Below, in pieces: positions 46,497 to 55,329 of a DNA stretch of 64,000 nucleotides. The notes beneath the pieces were generated by a model that was not told the origin of the DNA, did not search any database, and saw nothing but the letters and a program-made list of their open reading frames with translations. The DNA comes from UBA2991 sp965221735 (GTDB lineage Bacteria; Chloroflexota; Dehalococcoidia; Tepidiformales; Tepidiformaceae): positions 372,001 to 436,000 of the forward strand of contig OZ244910.1 of assembly GCA_965221735.1 (NCBI GenBank), read 5' to 3'. The position numbers and the translations under genes are program-made. The stretch's first letter is position 1. Every line of letters starts with the position of its first letter.

Positions 46497-47417
46497 ATGG
46501 CGTCCGAGAACACGATCCCCTTTGGCTTCGCCCTTCCGCAGGTCTCCCCGACGGAGGCCGTCGACATCGAGCCGATCGGCCACGTCGCGCGCCGCGCCGA
46601 GGAGCTCGGCTTCCAGAGCCTCTGGACGCTCGACCAGGTCCTCGGCGGCAGCCGCAACCTCGAGCCGGTCAGCCTCCTCTCCTACGTGGCCGCTCTCACG
46701 ACCCGCGTGCGGCTGGGAACGGCCGTCTTCGTGCTGCCCCAGCACAACCCCGTGCAGCTCGCCAAGGAGCTCGCCACCCTCGACGTGCTCAGCAGCGGCC
46801 GCGTCGACGCCGGCTTTGGTATCGGCAACGACAATCCGCCCCACGACGCCGCCTTCGGCATCCCCTCCGGTCGCCGCGTGAAGCGCATGACCGAGTCGCT
46901 CGCGGTCATGCGCGCCCTCTGGTCGGAGCGCAAGGCGTCCTGCGACGGCGAGTTCTTCCAGCTGAAGGACATCCGCATGGAGCCGAAGCCGGTCCAGCGG
47001 CCGGGGCCGCCCGTGTGGTTCGGCGGCCGCGTCGAGCCCGCCCTGCGGCGCGCCGTGCGTCTCGGCGACGCCTGGATGGGCCCCGGCTCGTCGAGCATCG
47101 ACGACTTCCGTGAGCACGTCGCCATCCTCCGCCGCGCCCTCGAGGAGCAGGACCGCGATCCGGCCACCTTCACCATCTCGAAGCGCCTCTACCTCGCCAT
47201 CGACGACGACCGCGATCGCGCCGAGGGCCGCCTGCGCGAGTGGTTCGCCCACGTCTACGGCAGCGCCGACCTCGCCAACGCGGTCGCCGTCTGGGGCCCC
47301 GCCGCCTACATCAACGAACGCATCGCCGAGGTCATCGACATCGGCGCCGAGCACATGCTCCTCCACCCGGTCTTCGATTTCGACGAGCACCTGGAGGCGC
47401 TCGCTCCGCTCGCTTGA
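46497..47417 (+). CDS. LLM-class oxidoreductase
   Basis: 306 aa luciferase-like TIM barrel. FGFALPQVSPTEA, LGFQSLWTLDQVLGG, VRLGTAVFVLPQHNPVQLAKELATLD, SGRVDAGFGIGND and GPPVWFGGRVEPALRRAVRLGDAWMGPG match F420-dependent members. GAGGAGGCG ribosome site with an upstream TATCCT. The TGA stop is the first three bases of repeat array B. Confidence 0.92.
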   Translation: MASENTIPFGFALPQVSPTEAVDIEPIGHVARRAEELGFQSLWTLDQVLGGSRNLEPVSLLSYVAALTTRVRLGTAVFVLPQHNPVQLAKELATLDVLSSGRVDAGFGIGNDNPPHDAAFGIPSGRRVKRMTESLAVMRALWSERKASCDGEFFQLKDIRMEPKPVQRPGPPVWFGGRVEPALRRAVRLGDAWMGPGSSSIDDFREHVAILRRALEEQDRDPATFTISKRLYLAIDDDRDRAEGRLREWFAHVYGSADLANAVAVWGPAAYINERIAEVIDIGAEHMLLHPVFDFDEHLEALAPLA

Positions 47418-47520
47418 GGAGAGCGCGGCGCTGTCGCGCGGCTGAGTGGAGCGCTTCGCTGAGGAGAGCGGCGGACTGCCGCCCGCCTGAGGAGAGCGCT
47501 CGCTTCGCTCGCTGAGTGGG
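47415..47520 (+). repeat. Modular hairpin array B
   Basis: Punctuation TGAGGAGAG at 47415, TGAGTGGAG at 47443, TGAGGAGAG at 47460 and 47488, then the cap TGAGTGGG at 47513-47520. Between them are GC-rich hairpin units, e.g. CGGCGGactgCCGCC and CGCTCGCTTCGCTCGC. The first TGA is the stop of the LLM gene, so the array begins with no gap and would be transcribed as its 3' UTR. Confidence 0.85.
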
Positions 47521-47525
47521 TGCCG

Positions 47526-48005
47526 TCAGGCTCGGTGGACCTCGGTCGTGACGTCAGCCGTGCCGTCGAGGGCGCTATAGCGCACGACCCGGCGCCCGGA
47601 GACCACCGGACTTGCATCGTCGTCCACCTCGACAACGAGCCAGTCCTCCGTCGGCAAACCGCCGGGTGGCGGCTCCGAGGCCCGGATCAGGTGGATGTGG
47701 AGGAAGGGTGTCTCCTGGTACGCGCCGAAGTTCACGACGACCAGGACCGAGGCCCAGCCGGCGGAGGCGGTCCACTCCTGGATGTCCTCCTGCAGCCGAC
47801 GTCCGTCGGCGCGCGGCAGTTCGAGCACGCCGGGCGCATACGTCGTCGGGACGAGCAGGTAGTGCCCTCCCCGCGGACGGAGCGGATGCCGGAACACGAC
47901 TGAGTCCCGCAGCGCTCGAGCCGGGACCAGGGGGAGGCGCGCCATGTGCACGACAAGCCAGTGATAGAACCGCGCGGGAAGCAGGTTCCCGAGAAGGCGT
48001 GTCAC
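47526..48005 (-). CDS. Divergent HIT-like protein
   Basis: 159 aa. The segment VVVNFGAYQETPFLHIHLIRA resembles the HIT nucleotide hydrolase/transferase signature (NxG, Q-T-x-H-x-H), but the third histidine of HxHxH is Ile. The first half has RHPLRPRGGHYLLVPTTYAPGV, as in HIT N-terminal parts. So either a degenerate HIT enzyme retaining the central His, or a non-catalytic relative. Convergent to array B. Confidence 0.55.
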   Translation of the reverse strand: MTRLLGNLLPARFYHWLVVHMARLPLVPARALRDSVVFRHPLRPRGGHYLLVPTTYAPGVLELPRADGRRLQEDIQEWTASAGWASVLVVVNFGAYQETPFLHIHLIRASEPPPGGLPTEDWLVVEVDDDASPVVSGRRVVRYSALDGTADVTTEVHRA

Positions 48006-48103
48006 CGCTAACCCCTTCCCGCTTCCGGTGTCGTCATCGTGGGCTCCCGGCCCCGCCCCAACGCACCTGCGATGGTAGGATTGCCCCGCCGCCGGAGGGG
48101 CCT

Positions 48104-48661
48104 ATGCAGCGCGATCGCGCCTGGGAGATTCTCGCCGAATTCGCGCAGGAAGAGCGCACCCGCCGGCACGGCATCGCCGTCGAGGCCGTCATGCAGGCCT
48201 ACGCCCGCAAGCTCGGGCAGGACGAGGAGAAGTGGGGCATCGTCGGCCTCCTCCACGACTTCGACTGGGAGATTCACCCCACCGAGGAACTGCACCCCAA
48301 GGAAGGCTCGAAACTCCTCGAAGCGCGCGGCGTTCCCGAGGACATCCGCTACTCGATCCTCTGTCACGCACCCTTCCTCGGCCTCGACTACACCCAGGAT
48401 ATGGACCGCGCCATCTACGCCGCCGACGAGATGGCCGGCTTCGTCATCGCTTGCACGCTTGTTCGCCCCGATAAGTCCCTTTCCACGCTCAAGGCCTCCT
48501 CCGTCAAGAAGAAGATGAAGGACAAGGCCTTCGCCCGCAGCGTCAGCCGCGACGACCTGCGCAACGGGGCCGACGACTTCGGCGTCGAGCTCGATGAGCA
48601 CATCCTCTTTGTTGCCGGCGCGCTCAGGCCCGTGGCCGAGCAGCTGGGCGTGAATCCATGA
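48104..48661 (+). CDS. HD-domain (HDIG-type) phosphohydrolase
   Basis: 185 aa. RRHGIAVEAVMQAYA (first His), GIVGLLHDFDWE (HD), and HAPFLGL give the HDIG pattern of stand-alone HD enzymes that act on nucleotides or alarmone-like phosphates. Ribosome site GGAGGGG with TAGGAT upstream. The stop overlaps the glpX ATG (ATGA), so the pair is made together; a link to sugar-phosphate metabolism is possible. Confidence 0.9.
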   Translation: MQRDRAWEILAEFAQEERTRRHGIAVEAVMQAYARKLGQDEEKWGIVGLLHDFDWEIHPTEELHPKEGSKLLEARGVPEDIRYSILCHAPFLGLDYTQDMDRAIYAADEMAGFVIACTLVRPDKSLSTLKASSVKKKMKDKAFARSVSRDDLRNGADDFGVELDEHILFVAGALRPVAEQLGVNP

Positions 48662-49638
48662 ACGACGTCCCTCCCGACCGCAATATCTCCATGGAGCTCG
48701 CCCGCGCCACCGAGGCCGCCGCCCTCGGCGCCGTCCCCTGGACCGGCCGCGGCGACAAGAACGGCGCCGACGGCGGTGCCGTCGACGCCATGCGCACCAT
48801 GCTCAACAGCATCGACATCGATGGCGTCGTGGTCATTGGCGAAGGCGAGAAGGACGAGGCGCCGATGCTGTTCAACGGCGAGCAGGTCGGCACCGGCAGC
48901 GGCCCCCAGGTCGACATCGCCGTCGACCCCATCGACGGCACCACCCTCCTCTCCCTCGGGCGGGCCAACGCCGTCAGCGTCATCGCCGCCTCCCCCCGAG
49001 GCTCGATGTACAACCCGCACGACATCTTCTACATGGAGAAGATCGTGGTCGGTCCCGAGGCGAAGGGGAAGATCGACCTCGCCGCCCCCGTCAGCTGGAA
49101 CCTTGACCAGGTGGCGAAGGCCCGCGGCATCCCCCTCACCGAGGTAACCGTCACCCTCCTCGACCGCCCCCGCAACGACGACATCGTTTCCGATATCCGC
49201 GCCGCCGGGGCCCGCATCATCTCCATCACCGACGGCGACGTCGCCGGCGCGGTCATGGCCGGCATGGACGGCACCGGCGTCGACATGCTCCTCGGCATCG
49301 GCGGCTCCCCCGAGGGCGTCTCCGCCGCCTGCGCCATCAAGGCCCTCGACGGCGACATGCAGTGCCGCCTCTGGCCCCGTCACGACGCCGACCGCGCCCT
49401 CGCCGCCGAACGTGGCCTCGACCTGACCCAGGTCCTGTCCCTCGACGACCTCGTGAGCGGCGACGACTGCTTCTTCGCCCTCACCGGCATCACCACCGGC
49501 TACCTGCTACGCGGCGTCGAGGTCACGCGTTCGGGCGCCCGCACGCACTCCCTCGTGATGCGCAGCCGCTCTCGCACCATCCGCACCATTGAGGCCGAGC
49601 ACCACACCCACAAGGTCGAGCAGTTCCTCGCCATCTAG
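48658..49638 (+). CDS. glpX: Fructose-1,6-bisphosphatase class II
   Basis: 326 aa, gluconeogenic FBPase (sometimes also sedoheptulose bisphosphatase). Metal-binding motifs GEGEKDEAPML and DIAVDPIDGTTLLSLGRANA, AASPRGSMYNP, GIGGSPEGVSAACAIKALDG and LTGITTGYLLRGVE are all typical. Translation is coupled to the HD gene and a SnoaL-like gene follows 22 bases downstream. Confidence 0.96.
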   Translation: MNDVPPDRNISMELARATEAAALGAVPWTGRGDKNGADGGAVDAMRTMLNSIDIDGVVVIGEGEKDEAPMLFNGEQVGTGSGPQVDIAVDPIDGTTLLSLGRANAVSVIAASPRGSMYNPHDIFYMEKIVVGPEAKGKIDLAAPVSWNLDQVAKARGIPLTEVTVTLLDRPRNDDIVSDIRAAGARIISITDGDVAGAVMAGMDGTGVDMLLGIGGSPEGVSAACAIKALDGDMQCRLWPRHDADRALAAERGLDLTQVLSLDDLVSGDDCFFALTGITTGYLLRGVEVTRSGARTHSLVMRSRSRTIRTIEAEHHTHKVEQFLAI

Positions 49639-49660
49639 GAACGCCGCCGGGAGGATCAGG

Positions 49661-50050
49661 ATGACCACCGAAGCCGAACTCGCCGCCTGGGTCCGCGAAT
49701 ACAGCGACCACTTCGGGTTCTCGTATCACGCCAAGGACCCGACCATGATGCGCCCCTACTGCCACGTCCCCGCCCTCGGCATCGGCGGCGGCCGGGTGAA
49801 CCTCATCTCCACCGTCGAGGAGTCGGACGCGCGCTGGGCCGCCGCCCACGCCGGCCTCCCCGACGACTACGACCACAGCGTCCTCCACACCGTCGATGTC
49901 ACCTTCACCAGCCCGACTGCCGCCTTCGTCACGGTCAACTGCGGGCGCTACACCAAAGCCGGCGAGGAGTACGTCAACTTCGACGCTTCCTACGTCGTCG
50001 CGCAGGTCGAGGAAGGCTGGCGCATCACCACCTGGATCGGCCACCGCTAG
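49661..50050 (+). CDS. SnoaL/NTF2-like small protein
   Basis: 129 aa. Opens MTTEAELAAWVREYSDHF and ends in an NTF2-like strand pattern (YTKAGEEYVNFDASYVVAQVEEGWRITTW, shown only in part as VEEGWRITTWIGH). GGAGG ribosome site 6-7 bases upstream. No catalytic residues recognised. Probably co-transcribed with glpX. Confidence 0.75.
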   Translation: MTTEAELAAWVREYSDHFGFSYHAKDPTMMRPYCHVPALGIGGGRVNLISTVEESDARWAAAHAGLPDDYDHSVLHTVDVTFTSPTAAFVTVNCGRYTKAGEEYVNFDASYVVAQVEEGWRITTWIGHR

Positions 50051-50059
50051 GGCGTGCGC

Positions 50060-50521
50060 CTACTCCGGCTTCGTGACTGAGAGGATCCGTTCGCGCCCCG
50101 CGGAGGGCAGCAGCTCCAGCCGCACCCCCAGGTCGCTGTTGACGTAGGTGACGCCCAGGATGCGCTCGCCCGCCTCGTCGACGCTCGCCATTTCGAGCTC
50201 CGCGCCCTCCGCCGTCAGCCGCTCGATCTCCGCGTCGAGATCGTCGACGAACGCCCCGAGGTGGTGCAGCCGCGAGCCCTCGCCCGCCTCCCACACCGTA
50301 CCCGGCACCGCCTCGATCAGCTCGATGTAGGGCGGCCCCTCGGCCGTGTAGGCGAACCGCGAGTTCATCACCTGCACGCCCGCCTTCGTGCGAACGCGGA
50401 TGCTCGCCGACCCTGGCGGCCGCGGCCAGCTCGCGCCGAACCGCTTCGCGATCTCGTCCATGCCCTGCTCGATGTCGGGCACGATGATCCCGACGTGGAA
50501 GACGTCGTCGTAGTTGATCAC
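50060..50521 (-). CDS. VOC (glyoxalase-fold) protein, tandem paralog 1
   Basis: 153 aa vicinal-oxygen-chelate fold. DVFHVGIIVPDIEQGMDEI, PPYIELIEAVPG, HHLGAFVDDLDAEIERL and RLELLPS match the methylmalonyl-CoA epimerase/glyoxalase-like group. Metal ligands: His9, Glu in PYIELIE, His in RLHHLGAF, Glu in RLELL. Two bases after the stop of paralog 2, same operon. Substrate unknown. Confidence 0.88.
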   Translation of the reverse strand: MINYDDVFHVGIIVPDIEQGMDEIAKRFGASWPRPPGSASIRVRTKAGVQVMNSRFAYTAEGPPYIELIEAVPGTVWEAGEGSRLHHLGAFVDDLDAEIERLTAEGAELEMASVDEAGERILGVTYVNSDLGVRLELLPSAGRERILSVTKPE

Positions 50522-50523
50522 GG

Positions 50524-50988
50524 CTAGGCGCCCTCGCCCCGCAGGTTCGCGAGCATCCCCTCGCGCAGGTGGCCCGGCAGCAGCTCCTGGCGGATGCCCA
50601 GCGGCCCGTTCATGTACGAGACCGCCATCATCCCGCCCCCGACGTCGAGCGTCGCTTCCAGCTCCACGCCCTCCGCCATCAGCCGCGCCACCTCGTCGTC
50701 GAGGTCGTCGACGAAGGCGCCCAGGTGGTGGATGCGCGAGCCCTCACCGGCCTCCCACGGCGTTCCCGGCACCGCCCGGATCACCTCCAAGTAGGGAGGC
50801 CCCTCGGCCGAGTACACGCCGATCACCTCGGCGCGTGTCTCGCCCGCTGCCGTCTTCACCAGCACGTCCGCCCCCGAGGTGGGAGGCGGATCGGGGAACG
50901 TCACCCCGAACCGGTTCGCGATCTCCTTCAGGCCGGCTTCGAGGTCCGGCACGATGATGCCCACGTGGAACATGTCTTCGTACTTCAT
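50524..50988 (-). CDS. VOC (glyoxalase-fold) protein, tandem paralog 2
   Basis: 154 aa, clearly a duplicate of the next gene (FHVGIIVPDLEAGLKEIANRFG, AEGPPYLEVIRAVPGT, RIHHLGAFVDDLDDEV, IRQELLPG). Possible metal ligands: His8, Glu in PYLEVI, His in RIHHLGAF and Glu in IRQELL. The leaderless promoter TACGGT lies 7 bases before the ATG. Co-transcribed with paralog 1; divergent from the CoA-transferase gene, which may belong to the same pathway. Confidence 0.88.
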   Translation of the reverse strand: MKYEDMFHVGIIVPDLEAGLKEIANRFGVTFPDPPPTSGADVLVKTAAGETRAEVIGVYSAEGPPYLEVIRAVPGTPWEAGEGSRIHHLGAFVDDLDDEVARLMAEGVELEATLDVGGGMMAVSYMNGPLGIRQELLPGHLREGMLANLRGEGA

Positions 50989-50995
50989 GGGCCGC

Positions 50996-51001
50996 ACCGT
51001 A
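50996..51001 (-). promoter_or_regulatory. -10 box of the VOC pair
   Basis: TACGGT on the minus strand, 7 bases before the ATG at 50988. Confidence 0.4.
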
Positions 51002-51052
51002 CGCCCCCGCTCGCCCGCCCCGCAAGCGTGTATCGTGCGCCCGGGGCAACGC

Positions 51053-53563
51053 ATGGCTGGACCGCTCGCCGGAGTCCGTGTCCTCGATCTCTCCCGCGAG
51101 GTCGCCGGCGCCTATGCGACCAAGCTCCTCGCCGACTACGGCGCCGATGTGCTCAAGCTCGAAGCCCCGGGGGGCGGTCCCCTCCGCCGCTTCGGCCCCT
51201 TCCCCGGTGACGAACCGCATCCCGAGCGCTCAGGTCTCTTCCTCCACCTGAACACGAACAAGCGCTCCCGCATCCTCGACGCCACCGAACCCGCCAACGC
51301 CGGCCGCGTCCGCGCCCTGGCCGCCGAGGCCGACATCGTCGTCGAGGACTTCGCGCCGGGCGACCCTGCCGCGTGGGGATGGGGCTGGGAGGCGCTCTCC
51401 GCTGGCCGGGACGACCTCGTGCTTCTCTCGATCACGCCGTTCGGCCAGACCGGTCCCTACCGCCGTTACCGCGGCTCGGAGATCACCGCCCAGGGGTTCG
51501 GCGGTCCCATGCACATGACCGGCCACGCCAGCCTCGGTCCGCTCAAGCACGCCGGGCACTTCGCCGGCTACCACGCCGGCATCGTCTCCGCCTTCGCCGC
51601 CATGCTCGTGCGACTGCGCGTGGAGGCCGGCGGCCGGGGCGACTGGATCGATGTCTCCCTGGCCGAGTGCCAGGCCAGCTCCCGCGACCGTCGCAGCACG
51701 GCCCTCCTCGCCGCCTCCTACGCCGGCGTCGGCGGCGGGCGCGGCGCCACCGGACTGCGCGTCGCCGCCGGGGTGCGCCCCTGTGCCGATGGCTACGTGA
51801 ACATCATGGGCGCGGGGCCGCGGCTCCACGCCCTCCTCCACCTCATCGACCGCGAGGACCTGCTTGAGCATCCCGACATCAACGCCCCCATGACCCTCAT
51901 GCCGCCCGCCCTCGCCGAGGAGATCGAGAACGCCTACCGCGTCTGGCTCGCCGAGCGCACGAAGCGCGAGATCATCCCCCTCGCCCAGGGCCACCACCTC
52001 CCCTGCGGCGCCCTCCAGACCACGCAGGACCTGCTCGAAGACCCCCACTTCCTCGAACGCGGTGTCTGGGAGCCCATCGACCACCCCGAGGTTGGCCGTC
52101 TCCGCTACCCCGGCCGCCCCTTCGTCATGTCCGCCACGCCCCGCCCACCCGCCCGCCCCGCCCCCCTCCTCGGCCAGCACGACGGCGAGGAGCCCTTCGC
52201 GCCCCGCCCCGCTTCCGCCCCCCTGGCGCGCCCCATGGTTCCCGGTCGCCTCCCCCTCGAAGGCATCCGCGTCGCCGAGGTGACGGTGGTGTGGGCCGGC
52301 ACCCACGTCAGCCAGCTGCTTGCCGACTGGGGCGCCGAGGTCGTCCGCGTCGAGCCCGTCAACCGCATCCAGCCGGCTACCCGCGGCGCCGAGGGGTCGC
52401 TCACGAAGGAGCAGTCCCAGCGGGTTGCGGAGCAGGGCCAGCCCTTAAGCGCCTACCCCGACTTCGACCCCCGCGACGATCCCTGGAACCGCAGCCCCGG
52501 CTTCAACGTCGGCGCCCGCAACAAGCGCTCCATGACCTGCGACATCATGGCTCCCGAGGGTCGCGAGACCATCAACCGCCTCGTCTCCCGCTGCGACGTC
52601 TTCATCGAGAACAACGTGCCCGAGACGATGGCCCGCGCGGGCATCAGCTACGAGGCCTTCCGCGAGATCAACCCCGGCATCGTCATGCTGCGCATGCCCG
52701 CCTTCGGTCTGAGCGGTCCCTACCGCGACTACCGGGGTTTCGGCATGCACGCCGAAGCCACCGTCGGCCACACGCTGCTGCGCGGCTATCCGGACAGCGA
52801 GCCCGAGCTGACGGGCGACGCGCTTGCCTCCGATGCCATCGCCGGCGCGCACGGCGCCCTTGCCGTGGTCATGGCGCTCCGCCACCGTCAGCGCACGGGC
52901 GAGGGCCAGCAGATCGAGATGGCCCTCGCCGAGTCGTTCCTTCCGATCCTCGGCCAGTTCCTCCTCGACTACGGCATGAACGGGCGCGTCGCCAGCGCCC
53001 TCGGCAACACCCATCCCTGGAACGCTCCCCACGACGCCTACCCCACCGGGGGCGACGACCAGTGGATCGCCATCGATGTCGCCACCGACGCTGAGTTCGG
53101 CGCCCTCTGCCGCGTGCTCGGCGACGAGTCGCTCGCCGCGGATCCCCGCTTCGCCACGGCCGAGGCCCGCCGTGAACACCGCACCGCCCTCGACGATGCG
53201 GTCTCCGACCTCACCTGCGGGCGCGATAAGCACGAGCTGTTCCACGCCCTCCAGGCTCGCGACGTCTGCGCCGCTCCCCTCCTCGACGGCCTCGATGCGC
53301 AGGCCGACCCCCACCTCAACGCGCGCGGCTTCTTCGAGGAGGTCTACCAGCCGAACGTGGGGACGCACCGCTATCCCGGTCTGAACTTCAAGATCGCGGA
53401 CACCCCCAACGCCATCCGCCTCCCCGCGCCCGCCCTCGGGGAGCACAACGACTGGGCCTATCTCGAGCTCCTCGGCTACGCCCGCTCCGAGCTCGACGCC
53501 CTCATCGCCAGTGGCCAGGTCGGCACCCGCTACCCCCCGTCCCTTCTCCCCCGGCGAAGCTAG
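51053..53563 (+). CDS. Fused double-domain CaiB/BaiF (family III) CoA-transferase
   Basis: 836 aa, twice the family's usual 400. Domain 1 (about 1-385) opens LAGVRVLDLSREVAGAYATKLLADYGADVLKLE; domain 2 (about 400-830) opens LEGIRVAEVTVVWAGTHVSQLLADWGAEVVRVE (only parts quoted: GVRVLDLSREVAGAY and GIRVAEVTVVWAGTH). Each has its own GPYRRYRG/GPYRDYRG and GDWIDVSLAE/GQQIEMALAE blocks. Such fusions could act as an internal pseudo-dimer on organic acids or as a racemase-like enzyme. TATCGT lies 16 bases before the ATG. Substrate unknown. Confidence 0.9.
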   Translation: MAGPLAGVRVLDLSREVAGAYATKLLADYGADVLKLEAPGGGPLRRFGPFPGDEPHPERSGLFLHLNTNKRSRILDATEPANAGRVRALAAEADIVVEDFAPGDPAAWGWGWEALSAGRDDLVLLSITPFGQTGPYRRYRGSEITAQGFGGPMHMTGHASLGPLKHAGHFAGYHAGIVSAFAAMLVRLRVEAGGRGDWIDVSLAECQASSRDRRSTALLAASYAGVGGGRGATGLRVAAGVRPCADGYVNIMGAGPRLHALLHLIDREDLLEHPDINAPMTLMPPALAEEIENAYRVWLAERTKREIIPLAQGHHLPCGALQTTQDLLEDPHFLERGVWEPIDHPEVGRLRYPGRPFVMSATPRPPARPAPLLGQHDGEEPFAPRPASAPLARPMVPGRLPLEGIRVAEVTVVWAGTHVSQLLADWGAEVVRVEPVNRIQPATRGAEGSLTKEQSQRVAEQGQPLSAYPDFDPRDDPWNRSPGFNVGARNKRSMTCDIMAPEGRETINRLVSRCDVFIENNVPETMARAGISYEAFREINPGIVMLRMPAFGLSGPYRDYRGFGMHAEATVGHTLLRGYPDSEPELTGDALASDAIAGAHGALAVVMALRHRQRTGEGQQIEMALAESFLPILGQFLLDYGMNGRVASALGNTHPWNAPHDAYPTGGDDQWIAIDVATDAEFGALCRVLGDESLAADPRFATAEARREHRTALDDAVSDLTCGRDKHELFHALQARDVCAAPLLDGLDAQADPHLNARGFFEEVYQPNVGTHRYPGLNFKIADTPNAIRLPAPALGEHNDWAYLELLGYARSELDALIASGQVGTRYPPSLLPRRS

Positions 53564-53603
53564 CGGCCGTCCCGTCCCGTTGGCCCGCGCTTCTCCCCCC
53601 GCC

Positions 53604-53609
53604 TACAGT
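53604..53609 (+). promoter_or_regulatory. -10 box of the BrkB-like gene
   Basis: TACAGT, 8 bases before the ATG at 53618; TTGGCC 18 bases upstream at 53580-53585 may be the -35. Confidence 0.45.
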
Positions 53610-53617
53610 GGAAGTCG

Positions 53618-54601
53618 ATGCTGTCCCCCCGGCGCCTGTGGTTGCTGCTCAAGCACTCCCTCTTCGGGTTCCTCGATGACAACTGCCCGCAGATGGCGGC
53701 TGCCATCTCCTACTACGTCCTCTTCTCCCTCTTTCCCCTCGTGATCTTCACCATCGGCGTCCTCGGGCTCACCCTCCAGGACAGCGACTTCGAGCGCAGG
53801 CTCATCGAGGAGCTCACCGGGCTCCTGCCCGTCGACGCCGATGGCGCGCAGGGCGTCGAAGACGCCGTCCACGAGATCACGGGCGCCTCCAGCGGCGTCC
53901 TCGGCCTCCTCGGTCTGGCGGTGCTGGCCTGGACCGCCAGCGCCATGTTCGGCGTCATCCGCCGATCGCTCGACATCGCATTCGACCTTTCCGGCCGGCG
54001 CCCCTTCGTCCGCCAGAAGCTGGTCGACTTCGGCATGATGGCCCTGCTGGGCATCATCTTCCTTGCCTCCCTCGGAGCCACGACCACCCTCCGCGTCGCC
54101 CGCGAGGGCATCGACGACACCGTCGTGCTCGGGGATCTGGCGCAGGCGCTCGGATACGGCTGGGCTATCGCGGCCTTCATCGTCCCCGCCGCCGTGTCGT
54201 TCGTCGCATTCGCACTCCTCTACTGGCTCGTCCCCGCCCGGCACGTGCGTCTCGGTCATGTCTGGCCGGGCGCTCTCCTGGCGGCCGTGCTCTTCGAGGC
54301 GGTCAAGCTGGCGTTCGGCATCTTCCTCGAGCACTTCGGCCGCTACGACCTCATCTTCGGCTCGCTCGGCGCGGTCGCCGCCTTCCTCTTCCTCGTCTTC
54401 CTGGGCGCGAACATCCTGCTCCTCGGCGCCGAGATTTCCGCCACCTACCCAAGCGTCTCCCGCGGCGAATTCGACCGCCCGCCGGGCGTGCCCCGGCTCA
54501 CTGCCCGCGAGTTGCTCTGGCGCGCCCTCCGCGGCCTCGTCTTCCACCACGACGAGGAGCCGCGGCGGGAGGAACCCGCACCCGAGGAGACCCCTCCCTG
54601 A
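53618..54601 (+). CDS. YihY/BrkB-family membrane protein
   Basis: 327 aa with six hydrophobic segments. N-terminal DDNCPQMAAAISYYVLFSLFPL and the later GALLAAVLFEAVKLAFGIF and LGANILLLGAEI are typical of the UPF0761/BrkB family, whose precise role is not known. Cytoplasmic C-terminus rich in Glu/Pro/Arg. Near-leaderless promoter. Confidence 0.92.
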   Translation: MLSPRRLWLLLKHSLFGFLDDNCPQMAAAISYYVLFSLFPLVIFTIGVLGLTLQDSDFERRLIEELTGLLPVDADGAQGVEDAVHEITGASSGVLGLLGLAVLAWTASAMFGVIRRSLDIAFDLSGRRPFVRQKLVDFGMMALLGIIFLASLGATTTLRVAREGIDDTVVLGDLAQALGYGWAIAAFIVPAAVSFVAFALLYWLVPARHVRLGHVWPGALLAAVLFEAVKLAFGIFLEHFGRYDLIFGSLGAVAAFLFLVFLGANILLLGAEISATYPSVSRGEFDRPPGVPRLTARELLWRALRGLVFHHDEEPRREEPAPEETPP

Positions 54602-54681
54602 GCCGCGCGCTTACCCCGCCTTGCCCTCCCCTTCGCGTCAGGCGCGCGGCAGTGACACCATAGGGACCGGCGAGGTGACCG

Positions 54682-55326
54682 ATGACCGAAAGCGAGCCCC
54701 GAGGCCCCATGCGGCGGTACGGCGGCTATGCCGTGCTCGGGATCGTCGCGGCCGCGGTTGCCGTGCTGGCCGTCTGGCTCTTCGCCTTCGGGGATGACGG
54801 CGAGGAGGCGCTGGCGCCTCTCGCGCTTGACCAACCGGAGCTGCTGGGAACCGCGGGCCTCGAGACCGGCGTCATCGATGACCACGCCCCGAAAGTCGGC
54901 GAGCTCGCCCCCGACTTCGCCCTCGCGAACGCGCGCGACCCCGAGCGCGTCGTGCGCCTCTCCGACTTTCGGGGCACGCCCGTCGTCCTGAACTGGTACG
55001 CGAGCTGGTGCGGGCCCTGCCGCCGCGAGATCCCGGACTTCCAGAAGGCCTACGAAGCCCTCGACGGCGAGGTCGTCTTCCTCGGCGTGAACCTCCAGGA
55101 AGACGCGGACCGGGCCGTGGGCCTCCTGGAGGTCTTCGTGGCGAATTACCCCGCCCTGCTCGACATCGACGGCGAGGTCGCTGTGCACTACCGCATTCCG
55201 GGAATGCCAACGACTTTCTTCATCGATGCCGACGGCATCGTCCGCTCCATGGGCGCCGGCCTCATCGTCGAAGAAGTGCTTGTCGAGGAGCTCGCCAGGA
55301 TCGGCGTCAGCTACACCCCGGAGTAG
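54682..55326 (+). CDS. Membrane-anchored TlpA-like thioredoxin-family protein
   Basis: 214 aa. One anchor segment (about 15-35), then an extracytoplasmic thioredoxin fold: GELAPDFALAN, WYASWCGPCRREIPDF (active site WCGPC), GVNLQEDADRAVGLLE insertion and GMPTTFFIDADG (cis-Pro). Acts in disulfide reduction or cytochrome c/thiol handling outside the membrane. GAGGTG ribosome site. Confidence 0.92.
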   Translation: MTESEPRGPMRRYGGYAVLGIVAAAVAVLAVWLFAFGDDGEEALAPLALDQPELLGTAGLETGVIDDHAPKVGELAPDFALANARDPERVVRLSDFRGTPVVLNWYASWCGPCRREIPDFQKAYEALDGEVVFLGVNLQEDADRAVGLLEVFVANYPALLDIDGEVAVHYRIPGMPTTFFIDADGIVRSMGAGLIVEEVLVEELARIGVSYTPE

Positions 55327-55329
55327 CTT

